The position numbers were made by a program, and so were the translations under genes. Positions 1 to 7,192 of a DNA stretch of 64,000 nucleotides are shown here, piece by piece. Below the pieces are notes generated by a model. That model ran no database searches. It worked only from the letters and a program-made list of their open reading frames with translations, and had not been told where the DNA came from. The number at the start of each line of letters is the position of its first letter. The stretch's first letter is position 1. The DNA is from an uncultured Alloprevotella sp. (lineage in GTDB: Bacteria > Bacteroidota > Bacteroidia > Bacteroidales > Bacteroidaceae): contig CALUNU010000014.1 in assembly GCA_944322095.1 (NCBI GenBank), positions 1 through 64,000 on the forward strand, in the 5' to 3' direction.

Positions 1-445
1 CGTAATAATCCCATTTGTAGCGTCTGTAATTCTTTACCCATATTGACAATGCTTGCAGGGTTTCATCTGATAGGGTTGCATGTACATCCTTGGTTACATC
101 TGCAGAGGTGACACATCCCGTTTGCAATATACCTTCCACATCAATAAGGCAGATACCCAACTTGTTGATGTTTTCAAGGCATTGACGAATGGTGTGTTTG
201 GATATGAGCTTGGGATAATCTTCTCCAAGTATCTTACTCGAAAACTCCAAGGTTAATGTTTGCTGTGGTTTGCTTATTGCAATGTATAAGTTGAATGGTA
301 CACTCTTATCATTCTTGGATGAGTAATATAGACCTGTTAATTCCCCATTCTTGGAATTATACGTTTGGTTGAACTGAATCTGTCGTTCTAACAGATATTT
401 ATAGTTGGCTTTTATCTTCAGCCTGTCGAATGTTAAATAACTCAC
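1..445 (-). CDS. Replication-initiator-like protein, C-terminus beyond window
   Basis: This is an open frame of 148 codons that begins at a GTG (445) and runs off the left edge without a stop. The protein starts SYLTFDRLKIKANYKYLL and continues with a segment on 'ISKPQQTLTLEFSSKIL' and 'HTIRQCLENINKLGICLID'. The opening resembles phage- or plasmid-type Rep proteins of Bacteroidetes mobile elements, which is a family impression and not a confident match. Codon use is AT-rich, unlike the chromosome further right. The GTG was chosen because the ATG at 452 is in another frame and stops after 17 codons. It could also be another element-borne protein; only the existence of the frame is directly seen. 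Confidence 0.5.
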   Translation of the reverse strand, partial: MSYLTFDRLKIKANYKYLLERQIQFNQTYNSKNGELTGLYYSSKNDKSVPFNLYIAISKPQQTLTLEFSSKILGEDYPKLISKHTIRQCLENINKLGICLIDVEGILQTGCVTSADVTKDVHATLSDETLQALSIWVKNYRRYKWDYY

Positions 446-525
446 TATTCATAAGAATTTCCTTTTTATTTTTCAGAAATGTACTCTACAGGCTACATTT
501 CCCCCTTTTGATAATGTGATAATGG

Positions 526-545
526 AGAGAGGTGGAGACCTCTCT
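526..545 (-). terminator. Hairpin after the 53-residue gene
   Basis: An 8-bp perfect stem (AGAGAGGT with ACCTCTCT, loop GGAG) lies directly after the stop codon of the small minus-strand gene at 547-708. No clear T-run follows on that strand, so it may be a transcript-end stabiliser rather than a full terminator. Confidence 0.45.
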
Positions 546-546
546 T

Positions 547-708
547 CTATTTGTTCACACTATCTATACAATCAGGAATCGTTTCCCAATAGGCTTTGAG
601 GGCAACTGATATCGCCCTCTTGTGTTGCGCACTTTTAGCCTTACCTTTAAGGCTTGCGCTGATTTTGCGTTTTGTTTCTTCGCTTCTTTGTCTTGTAATT
701 CTTTTCAT
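547..708 (-). CDS. NUMOD3-like 53-residue protein
   Basis: A 53-codon gene, starting at ATG 706-708 and ending at TAG 547-549. The protein is basic and centres on KISASLKGKAKSAQHKR followed by AISVALKAYWETIP. This is the pattern of NUMOD3-type DNA-binding modules (K-I-S-x-S-L-K-G-K, then a second I-S repeat ending in a tryptophan), normally found in pieces of homing endonucleases and on mobile elements. Here the module stands alone. It has a hairpin directly after its stop and lies beside a Rep-like gene, which fits an accessory DNA-binding protein of a mobile element. The function is inferred; the motif is seen. Confidence 0.55.
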   Translation of the reverse strand: MKRITRQRSEETKRKISASLKGKAKSAQHKRAISVALKAYWETIPDCIDSVNK

Positions 709-983
709 ACTCTTAATCCATTATACATAAATAAATATAGGTAAGACTGAAAGGATTATCAAGATTAGTAAGTTCCTCTCAAATTCTGTAGAAAATTTTG
801 AGGATGACAAAGCACTTGGATTAAAGACATACCCCTCTTCCTTAAGGAAGGCATTATAAGCGGGGATACGGGGGTAGGAAGACATACATCCCCCTACCTG
901 CCAATATGTTACAAGTCCATCCCTGACAAAAACACTACTGAAAGTGCTTGCCCATAATTTAGGGGTAAGTTTTTCTGTATTCT

Positions 984-1015
984 TTTGGCCATATACCTAA
1001 GAAACAGTATCTTTG
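984..1015 (+). promoter_or_regulatory. Bacteroidetes-type promoter for a candidate sRNA
   Basis: TTTG at 984-987 and TATCTTTG at 1008-1015 are separated by 20 bases, an exact match to the -33/-7 consensus of Bacteroidetes primary promoters. No open frame follows closely, but a strong hairpin with a T-rich tail lies about 150 bases downstream. Confidence 0.6.
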
Positions 1016-1020
1016 CGAAA

Positions 1021-1209
1021 AAGAAATCAAACCGTCGTTCTTTGAACTTTGTTAGGTGGAAGTATTGGCTTTGTGGGGTCAGGAATCCAATGCCTCAACT
1101 CCCAAATCTTATCCAAGTCCTCTAAAAATTGGTTCGAGAACAGAACGGTCAAGGGTACGAGTAAATCGGCTAAGTAATTGAATATCAATGCTTAGCCGAT
1201 TTTATTTTG
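1021..1209 (+). ncRNA. Candidate small RNA (about 190 nt)
   Basis: The stretch begins just after a consensus promoter (984-1015) and ends at an intrinsic terminator (1163-1209), with no convincing reading frame between. I do not recognise an RNA family. The alternative is that this is only the leader or border sequence of the mobile element. Confidence 0.4.
1163..1209 (+). terminator. Intrinsic terminator
   Basis: A perfect 12-bp stem (AAATCGGCTAAG at 1163-1174 with its complement at 1191-1202, 16-base loop) is followed by a T-rich tail. It closes the candidate small RNA that starts near 1021. Confidence 0.7.
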
Positions 1210-1393
1210 CGCCTATTGTTCCCGTTTTGTTCCCACACGGACTTATTCGCCAGTTCTTTAAATGGGATTGAATACGCTTAAACATTATTCTCCTTGTAAT
1301 ATATTGAATAGATGAAAAGCAATAAGTGTTGTCGAGAATTGTTGAATATCTACAAAAATCAGCGTTATAAGTAGTTTATGACCAATAGAGGTG

Positions 1394-1422
1394 CAAATAG
1401 ATAAAATCCAAATAGATAAAAT
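1394..1422. repeat. Short direct repeat in AT-rich spacer
   Basis: CAAATAGATAAAAT occurs twice in tandem (1394-1407 and 1409-1422). The surrounding 1210-1455 is AT-rich with no supported gene. It could be iteron-like or part of an element boundary, but two units are too few to say. Confidence 0.35.
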
Positions 1423-1455
1423 AATCATCAAATCATTGATTTTATCCAAATTAAG

Positions 1456-1485
1456 ATTGTGTATCATATAAATTCGTTATCTTTG
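1456..1485 (+). promoter_or_regulatory. Probable promoter of the 1760-3402 gene cluster
   Basis: TATCTTTG at 1478-1485 matches the -7 consensus, with ATTG 18 bases upstream as a weak -33 element. It precedes the structured leader (1561-1704) and the three tandem genes. Confidence 0.45.
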
Positions 1486-1560
1486 TATTTGGTTAGAGAC
1501 TACTCTTGCCAAGACATATTGAAAATAAGAGGCGTTATGTCTTCTTCTTGTATGTACGAA

Positions 1561-1704
1561 GCCTGAGAACCTTCAAACAATGGAAACAAGAGATGATATA
1601 ATGGTCTCCACGCATATGCGTGGGGCTGTTATTCTCACATCTGTTTCCAATGGTTTTCTCAGGGCCTGTACATTAAGAAGTGTGGCATACGGCACCACGC
1701 TTCT
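1561..1704 (+). ncRNA. Highly structured leader RNA upstream of the unknown operon
   Basis: Several complementary segments nest here. GCCTGAGAACC (1561-1571) can pair with GGTTTTCTCAGGGC (1652-1665). GGAAACA (1582-1588) can pair with TGTTTCC (1642-1648). At the tip sits a perfect 16-base palindrome CCACGCATATGCGTGG (1608-1623). A second hairpin follows: AGAAGTGTGG (1676-1685) with CCACGCTTCT (1695-1704), including one G-U pair. CTGTTATT and AATAACAG offer a further long-range pairing. The gene at 1760 starts 55 bases after the second hairpin, so this may be a cis-regulatory leader or an independent RNA. I do not recognise a known family. Confidence 0.5.
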
Positions 1705-1759
1705 GCGTTTAATAACAGACTCGTTTGGGTGCTATCGGGCATAGAACGAAACTACACGT

Positions 1760-2587
1760 ATGACAATTCTAATTATTATTCTCATTGTTGTAGCAGTAAT
1801 CTTCATCATCAACCATAATGGTAATAAACATAATGAAGAAATGAGAAAACTTGCTGAGCAAAAGAAAGCGGCACAAAGTTCACTTAGCCAACATAATATC
1901 AACAACAAAATCATGGATGCAGTCCATGCTATGGGTGATGGTCAAAATGCTCAATACTGGGAAGGTTTTAAGCGCAGAAAACCAAACGAAGCAAAAGCCA
2001 TCGTTGCTGCTTCTAGATTGAACATGGACTTATTGAGTGATAAGGATGCCTTTGAGGTTGTGAGCACATTCCTTCGCTGGTCTGAGAATGCTGGCAAACC
2101 AATTTCTAAACTTAAAGACGACACTATTGCACAACTTTCTGAGTTTCTCAATGAAGTTTCTTTTGAAATGTTGGAATCCAAGCTTAAAAACGAGATACCC
2201 AAGGAAGCTAAGACATTCAACATTTCTCCAAACCATACAGTCGGCTACTTTATGCTAATATACTTGAAGGAAGCACAAAACCGCCAATCTAAGACAAATC
2301 TTCCAACTGGTGACATCCGCTCTTTGGTAGAGCAGTTGTTAGACACCGTCTTTACACATGAGATGAAAGCAAAGATGAACGAGGATATGGCATATGTATT
2401 CGGTGGTTTGGTCGTTGATATGGTTAAGAGTGGCGACGTTGATCCACAACTTCAAATGATGTTGTCATCAATGACCATTCAAAACATCAAGATGATGAAT
2501 AAATTGTATGAGTCGGGTAAGGTGGATAAAAATGAGTTCGACCAAATACTTGAAGAAACTCTTGATAAGTTTGCACATCAATTCTAA
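1760..2587 (+). CDS. Unrecognised membrane-anchored protein (275 aa)
   Basis: I do not recognise this protein. Residues 2-17 are a single hydrophobic segment (TILIIILIVVAVIFII) followed directly by polar, charged sequence, so it is probably anchored with the remaining ~255 residues in the cytoplasm or periplasm. The body is rich in charged helices (for example KRRKPNEAKAIVAASRLNMD and a C-terminal KNEFDQILEETLDKFAHQF) with no cysteine pairs, nucleotide-binding loop or obvious catalytic motif. It is the first of three genes on one strand with 12-base spacing to the next, in AT-rich sequence, and is preceded by the structured leader at 1561-1704. It is likely cargo of the adjoining mobile element. 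Confidence 0.75.
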   Translation: MTILIIILIVVAVIFIINHNGNKHNEEMRKLAEQKKAAQSSLSQHNINNKIMDAVHAMGDGQNAQYWEGFKRRKPNEAKAIVAASRLNMDLLSDKDAFEVVSTFLRWSENAGKPISKLKDDTIAQLSEFLNEVSFEMLESKLKNEIPKEAKTFNISPNHTVGYFMLIYLKEAQNRQSKTNLPTGDIRSLVEQLLDTVFTHEMKAKMNEDMAYVFGGLVVDMVKSGDVDPQLQMMLSSMTIQNIKMMNKLYESGKVDKNEFDQILEETLDKFAHQF

Positions 2588-2599
2588 AACTGTATAATA

Positions 2600-2995
2600 A
2601 TGTGGTGGATAATAATTGCTATTATTGCTTTTGTGGCATTTAAGTTCATTTTGGACTCTAAAGCTCAATCAAATGCTGTTGCCAAACAAGGTGGCATGAG
2701 AAAGAAATATTCGATATTGGTTGATTATTTTCTCACAGGAAATGAGAATTGTCGAATTATTCAGGAAAATAGTACATTCATTCGTGTCGGTGCTGCCAAT
2801 CCTGCTGCGAGTACATATTTTGACATCGCCCAAACCTACGGAACAGTTACAATACAATGGATTTCTAAAAGCATACCTCTTGGAAACCATAAGTTAGAAT
2901 GGCAGTTCAATGAGTTTGCAGACCAACACGAAATGATACGTCAAATTGGGCATGACGTAGAAACCTATATGGGTAATGTACTATGTACTATCTAA
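2600..2995 (+). CDS. Unrecognised small membrane-anchored protein (131 aa)
   Basis: I do not recognise this protein. It begins MWWIIIAIIAFVAFKFIL, one membrane segment, followed by a short basic stretch and a compact domain of about 100 residues that alternates strands and ends in a helix (NEFADQHEMIRQIGHDVETYMGNV). Its architecture, N-terminal anchor plus small soluble domain, repeats that of the upstream gene. It lies 12 bases after that gene and just before the next, so the three are probably co-transcribed and may form one complex at the membrane. Confidence 0.7.
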   Translation: MWWIIIAIIAFVAFKFILDSKAQSNAVAKQGGMRKKYSILVDYFLTGNENCRIIQENSTFIRVGAANPAASTYFDIAQTYGTVTIQWISKSIPLGNHKLEWQFNEFADQHEMIRQIGHDVETYMGNVLCTI

Positions 2996-3006
2996 ATTTC
3001 AGTAAT

Positions 3007-3402
3007 ATGGGACTGTTCTCTAAAATATTTGGTGGGGCGAAAGAACTCACAAAAATCTCCAATGGCGTTGCTAATGTCACCAACATGCTTGATGAATACG
3101 AAAGCGACCCCGATTTAACATATCTGTATGTGTCGGCATGGATTACACGTGTTGCAGTTATTGATGTAGTGGAAGCAAACGAATTTCCTTCACACTACAC
3201 TCTTTATGCCCCGATTCATGGTAATCAGACAAAAATGACCATCATGGAAGCATACGGATTAACTATTACAAGAGTTGTGTCCAAAGCACTTGAGCGTTCC
3301 TCACGCATTCATGATTATGTGCAAGACATCTTAGACAAAAAGGAAACTTTCTACGAGATAGACAGGCAACTGCCCGAAGAACAAAAAAGAATATTCAGAT
3401 AG
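3007..3402 (+). CDS. Unrecognised protein (131 aa), third gene of the AT-rich cluster
   Basis: I do not recognise this protein. The start at 3007 (MGLFSKIFGG) is preferred over an in-frame ATG at 2983 that overlaps the preceding gene, because MGLFSKIF is a natural amphipathic start and the upstream eight codons would add nothing conserved-looking. The protein has no membrane segment. It contains a central region on 'YVSAWITRVAVIDVVEANEFPSH' and ends in a charged helix (DKKETFYEIDRQLPEEQKRI). The position directly after two membrane-anchored proteins suggests a soluble partner. AT-rich codon use matches the neighbours and not the chromosome to the right. Confidence 0.7.
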   Translation: MGLFSKIFGGAKELTKISNGVANVTNMLDEYESDPDLTYLYVSAWITRVAVIDVVEANEFPSHYTLYAPIHGNQTKMTIMEAYGLTITRVVSKALERSSRIHDYVQDILDKKETFYEIDRQLPEEQKRIFR

Positions 3403-3407
3403 CATAA

Positions 3408-3563
3408 ACATACCTACAGTTTAAGCAGGTTGGACGATTAGGATTTAATGTTGCAATAACTCCCGATGCTGTAGACAAAAAGATGAAATTAGTTTCAGCC
3501 TATGAAACTCAAATAAAAAAGAAGAGGATGCACATATCGGTGGTAAGAGCAGAAAAGGTATAA
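3408..3563 (+). pseudogene. Open-frame remnant without a start
   Basis: An uninterrupted frame of 51 codons between a TAA (3405) and a TAA (3561-3563) has no plausible start at its head. The sense sequence, QVGRLGFNVAITPDAVDKKM and onward to VVRAEKV, looks protein-like. It may be the 3' end of a gene whose front was lost when the AT-rich element was joined to the chromosome. The GC-rich chromosome begins within tens of bases after its stop. Confidence 0.35.
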
Positions 3564-3629
3564 TTCTCTAGTAATTTTGCTGCGGTCGGCTGCGGGCCGG
3601 CGGTTTTTTCATCTCATAAAGGCGACTAC

Positions 3630-4568
3630 ATGTTCAGACAAACTCCTCCCGTTACCCGAAATCTTATCATCATCAACATACTGATGTTTTTTGCGCAGTA
3701 CGTCTTTGAACGTTACGGCATCGACTTGACGAGCTTGCTCGGCCTCCATTTTGTCCTGGCCGGCGACTTTGCCGTATGGCAGCTCGTGACGTATCTGTTT
3801 CTTCACAGCGAGTTTACGCACATCTTCTTCAATATGTTCTCGCTTTGGATGTTCGGGCGCATCATCGAGCAGGTGCTCGGCTCCAAGCGCTTCCTTGTTT
3901 ATTACTTTGTCTGCGGCATCGGCGCCGGTCTGTGCCAGGAGCTGTGGCAGACGGCGCAATATTTTATCGAAGGGATGCAGAACTATGATATGGTCAGTAC
4001 AGGCAGCAGCCTTATGCCCAGGGCGCAGTTCCTCAACCTGTGGACGACGATCGGCGCCTCGGGTGCGTGCTATGGCGTCTTGCTGGCATATGGCATGACC
4101 TTTCCCGAGGAGCGCATTATGCTGCTCATTCCGCCCATTCCCATTAAGGCAAAATATTTTGTGGCGGGGTATGCCGTCATTGAGGTGCTTTCGGCCTTTT
4201 CTTCTAATTCCAACATAGCTCACCTGGCCCATTTGGGCGGCATGCTCTTTGGTCTGTTGCTGTTGCTCTACTGGCGGCATCAGGCTCGTGGGGCCCGGCC
4301 TTTTGGCGGGTGGTCCACCTATACGCCGCGCCGCTCGCGCTGGGAACGTCTGCGCGATGGTGTGCGCGGCCTCTTGAAGAGGGGCAAGGGTGAGCGGGCC
4401 GGTGCGCCCGGCCGCTTCAAGGATCGCGATGCCGACTACGATTTTAACGCCCGACGCAAGGAACGCGAGCAGAAGGTGGACGAAATACTCGACAAGATAC
4501 GTCGTTCGGGCTACGATAGCCTTACAGATGAAGAAAAAGACGAACTCTTCCGCAACAGCCGCCGCTAA
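3630..4568 (+). CDS. Rhomboid family intramembrane serine protease
   Basis: Rhomboid proteases cut substrates within the membrane using a Ser-His dyad. The hallmark features are visible: the HIFFNMFSLW segment (about 64-73), the nucleophile motif GASG with Ser144, and the catalytic His201 in HLAHLGGM. Six or so hydrophobic segments span residues 10-215. A basic, charged cytoplasmic tail of about 90 residues follows, ending in SLTDEEKDELFRNSRR, typical for Bacteroidales rhomboids. The stop overlaps the start of the next gene by 41 bases, so the two are translationally linked. It is the first chromosomal gene after the AT-rich island; the natural upstream neighbour may have been separated by that insertion. 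Confidence 0.92.
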   Translation: MFRQTPPVTRNLIIINILMFFAQYVFERYGIDLTSLLGLHFVLAGDFAVWQLVTYLFLHSEFTHIFFNMFSLWMFGRIIEQVLGSKRFLVYYFVCGIGAGLCQELWQTAQYFIEGMQNYDMVSTGSSLMPRAQFLNLWTTIGASGACYGVLLAYGMTFPEERIMLLIPPIPIKAKYFVAGYAVIEVLSAFSSNSNIAHLAHLGGMLFGLLLLLYWRHQARGARPFGGWSTYTPRRSRWERLRDGVRGLLKRGKGERAGAPGRFKDRDADYDFNARRKEREQKVDEILDKIRRSGYDSLTDEEKDELFRNSRR

Positions 4569-5673
4569 GCCGCGGCGCAAGCCCTCCGGCCGCCGCCGGG
4601 TCTCGCGGCTGGCACGCATAGTGTCGGTGGCGTCGTGGACGGCAGTGCTTGCCCTGTGGGCTTGTGCCGGCAGTGTTTATCTGGATCCCGCGTGGTGCCG
4701 TTTCTTCGGCGTCGTCGGTCTGGCGTTTCCCTTTTTTCTGGCGGCCGACGTGGCCATGCTCTTCGTCAGCCTGCTGCTGGCACCGCGCCGGGCGTGGATA
4801 CCGCTTGTGGGCGTGGCCGGTTGCGTCCTGACGGTGCGCTCTTACGCACCGCTGAACCTGCCGTCGCCCGCTCCCCGCGGCAGCATGAAGGTGCTCACGT
4901 ACAACGTCATGAATTTTGGCGGGCAAAAGGCCGACTCCTCCGGGCGCAATCTTGTCTGCCGCTACATTACGGAGAGCGGGGCCGACGTGGTCTGCATGCA
5001 GGAGGCCACGGCCGGAAGCGATTTCGTGCGCAAGCAGCTCACGCACGCAGCGGGCAGCCGCACGCCCTATTATGACACCGTGCGTATCGGCCAGAACGTC
5101 GTGTCGTGCCTCTCGGCCTGGCCCATCGTGGGCAAGGAGCTCGTTTGTCGCGGCGTGAGCAACGGTGCGGCTGCTTTCCGTCTGCTCCTGCCCGAGGGCG
5201 ACACGCTCACCGTCGTCAACTGCCACCTCGAATCGATGCACCTTTCGGCCGAGGAACGCGGCACCTACCGCGACATGGTGCACAAGCCCGAAGAGACCGA
5301 CGTCAAAGCCGGGTCGCGCCTGCTCATTTCGAAAATATCCACCGCCTCGGTCGAGCGTGCCCGCCAGGCCGACCTCGTGGCCCGCTTCGTCCGCCGTCAC
5401 GCAGGCGAAAGCCTCATCGTCTGCGGCGACTTTAACGACACGCCCGTCTCCTATACCCACCGGGTCATCCTGGGCGACCTGACCGATGCCTACCGCGCCA
5501 CGGGCAACGGCCTGGGCCGTTCGTTCAACCGCGACGCCATCGTGGTGCGCATCGACAACATTTTCTGCTCCGACCACTGGCGGCCGTTTTCGTGCAAGGT
5601 CGACGCCACCACCACCGCCTCCGACCATTACCCCGTGAGCTGCCGCCTGAAGCGCGTCGACCCCGACAACTGA
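4528..5673 (+). CDS. Membrane-anchored endonuclease/exonuclease/phosphatase family protein
   Basis: The 381-residue protein has a basic N-terminus, three membrane segments (about 31-50, 60-83 and 91-104), then an EEP-fold domain facing the periplasm. Core motifs are TYNVMNF (124-130), MQEA with the metal-binding Glu159, then NCHLES, GDFNDTP and SDHYPV near the end. Members hydrolyse phosphodiester or phosphomonoester bonds in nucleic acids, lipids or sugars; the substrate here is unknown. The start at 4528 overlaps the rhomboid gene; an upstream in-frame ATG at 4390 would lie deep inside it and adds a non-conserved basic leader. Rhomboid followed by this EEP type is a recurrent Bacteroidales pair. 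Confidence 0.88.
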   Translation: MKKKTNSSATAAAKPRRKPSGRRRVSRLARIVSVASWTAVLALWACAGSVYLDPAWCRFFGVVGLAFPFFLAADVAMLFVSLLLAPRRAWIPLVGVAGCVLTVRSYAPLNLPSPAPRGSMKVLTYNVMNFGGQKADSSGRNLVCRYITESGADVVCMQEATAGSDFVRKQLTHAAGSRTPYYDTVRIGQNVVSCLSAWPIVGKELVCRGVSNGAAAFRLLLPEGDTLTVVNCHLESMHLSAEERGTYRDMVHKPEETDVKAGSRLLISKISTASVERARQADLVARFVRRHAGESLIVCGDFNDTPVSYTHRVILGDLTDAYRATGNGLGRSFNRDAIVVRIDNIFCSDHWRPFSCKVDATTTASDHYPVSCRLKRVDPDN

Positions 5674-5690
5674 CGCCGCCCGTCTGTGCA

Positions 5691-5745
5691 AAAGCCCCGT
5701 GCGGGCCGTTGCGGATGCTGTCCGCTGCGGCCCGCACGGGGCTTT
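5691..5745. terminator. Bidirectional terminator between convergent genes
   Basis: A 17-bp perfect stem (AAAGCCCCGTGCGGGCC at 5691-5707 with its complement at 5729-5745) lies between the EEP gene (plus) and the polymerase gene (minus). A-run on one side and T-run on the other allow it to serve both. Confidence 0.85.
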
Positions 5746-5763
5746 GGGGGTGTGGCGTCTGCC

Positions 5764-6924
5764 TCAGCCGATCTGCGGGTAGAGCCGGCGGTCTGTGGCC
5801 CAGAAGAGCTGTCGGACGCGTTGTATGTCGGCGTCGTCCGTGCAGCTTTGTCCGTTGCTTTCCAGCAGGCGCAGCAGTTCGTCGAAGGTGTGTGCGCGGC
5901 GGCCCGGGGTGTACTCGTCGAAGTCGTACATCAGGTCGCGGCAGCGGGCCAGGTAGTCTTCGCGGTCGAAGGGGAAGAGGACGACCCGTTTGCCCGGGAT
6001 GAGAATGTAGTCGTAATAGATGGACGAGTAGTCCGTCACGAGCGTGTGCGTCAGGGGCAGCAGCGGGTAGACGTCGATGTCGTTCGGCAGGACGACGATG
6101 TGGCTGAAAGCGCGCAGTGCCCCGGCGTTCCACCGCGTAAAGGGGTGCAGCTTCAGCAGGAACAGGCCGTTCAGCTTCTCCATCAAGGCGTCGAGGGCGG
6201 CAAAGTCGAAGCCCGCCGCGGCCAGGAAGTCCTCGCCCGTTTCGCGGAAGGTGGGCATGTACAGGTAGAGGCGGGTGCCTGCCTCCGGGCGGGGCAGCGC
6301 CTTGTCGAGCGCCGGGTCGTAGCGGCGGATGAGGGCGCGCAGCTCCCCGTGGGGCAGCCCGAAAATGTCGTTGCGCGGATAGGTGGCCTCGACCATGCGC
6401 CCGGCCGGTATGTCCAGGCAGCGGCTGAAATGGCGGGCCATGAAGGGCGATGGCGCCAGGAAGCGGTAGGGCACGTCGAACAGCTCGGGCGCGAGCAGGC
6501 GGTCCAGGCGTGAGGCCCCGGCGTGGTTGCCCACCCGTTTCAGCCCCACGCCGTGCCAGAGCATCACCTTGCGTGCCCCGCCCGAGAGCCAGTAGTTGAT
6601 GTCGTTGGCATAGTGGGAGAAAAACTCGTAGCCCGCCGTCAGCGTGTGCCATATCCCGGCCGGCGAGTAGCGGTAGCACACGGGCAGCCCCAGGGCTTTC
6701 AAGCGGTCGCGCTGAGCCCCGTTGCGTGCCATCCAGATGCAGCGTTTCCTGCCGTCGGCTAGGGCTTGCAGGAAGAGATATTTCGGGTTGTCCATGAAGC
6801 CCGTGCGGCAGCCGAAGAGCCATTTGCCCGGGTTGCGCGGGAAGAGGTACGACAGCCCCAGCTGCGGGTAGCGGAACGTGGCGCGCAGCGCCATCAGTAG
6901 CTTGCGTTTTGTTGCTTTTTTCAT
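5764..6924 (-). CDS. CDP-glycerol glycerophosphotransferase family protein
   Basis: TagB/TagF-type enzymes move glycerol-phosphate or related polyol-phosphate from a CDP donor to a surface polymer. In these 386 residues the family motifs appear in order: WHG (123-125) in a 'MLWHGVGLKRVG' context, YPRND (182-186), YMPTFRE (222-228), KLHP (258-261) and TDYSSIYYD (297-305), the last forming the donor-binding region. The short basic N-terminus and lack of membrane segments fit a cytoplasmic, membrane-associated enzyme. It stands alone between two strong terminators. In Bacteroidales such genes usually modify capsule or lipopolysaccharide. A TATGTTTG at 6958-6965 on this strand may be its -7 element. 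Confidence 0.87.
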   Translation of the reverse strand: MKKATKRKLLMALRATFRYPQLGLSYLFPRNPGKWLFGCRTGFMDNPKYLFLQALADGRKRCIWMARNGAQRDRLKALGLPVCYRYSPAGIWHTLTAGYEFFSHYANDINYWLSGGARKVMLWHGVGLKRVGNHAGASRLDRLLAPELFDVPYRFLAPSPFMARHFSRCLDIPAGRMVEATYPRNDIFGLPHGELRALIRRYDPALDKALPRPEAGTRLYLYMPTFRETGEDFLAAAGFDFAALDALMEKLNGLFLLKLHPFTRWNAGALRAFSHIVVLPNDIDVYPLLPLTHTLVTDYSSIYYDYILIPGKRVVLFPFDREDYLARCRDLMYDFDEYTPGRRAHTFDELLRLLESNGQSCTDDADIQRVRQLFWATDRRLYPQIG

Positions 6925-7104
6925 GATTTATTGCTGAAACGGCCGCAGGCCGACTTGCAAACATACGGAAAAAAGGTGAGACAGCCGCTCCCCGCCCGTC
7001 ATAAATGCGCCCGGCAGGCCGTGGGCGGGCGTGGCGCGTCCGTCGTTGCCGCGATGTGGGGCGGAGCGATGCGGGGGAGCGGCCTGTGCCCCCCGGTAAA
7101 AAGC

Positions 7105-7140
7105 GAGAGCCGCCGGCTGAACGTTCAGCCGGCGGCTCTC
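7105..7140. terminator. Terminator after mdh
   Basis: A fully palindromic 36-base stretch (half-site GAGAGCCGCCGGCTGAAC) with A-run on the left and T-rich sequence on the right. It lies 53 bases past the mdh stop. The rest of 6966-7192 shows no gene. Confidence 0.9.
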
Positions 7141-7192
7141 TTTGTGTTTTAGCCGTCCGCGCCGCGCTTGGAGCGGGCGTGGGGGTTGAGGC

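Noticed and set aside
1285..1467. A 60-codon hydrophobic minus-strand frame in the AT-rich spacer
   Set aside because: Low-complexity AT-rich sequence easily gives such frames. It overlaps the direct repeat and the probable promoter of the next operon, and shows no protein-like motif.
1608..1623. Palindrome resembling the stem of a type I-E CRISPR repeat
   Set aside because: It occurs once only, with no spacers or cas genes, and is better explained as the tip of the long hairpin at 1561-1665.
4390..4527. Upstream extension of the membrane-anchored EEP gene
   Set aside because: The extra 46 residues would be encoded entirely inside the rhomboid gene and read as a basic, motif-free leader. 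The ATG at 4528 directly precedes the basic N-terminus and membrane segments.
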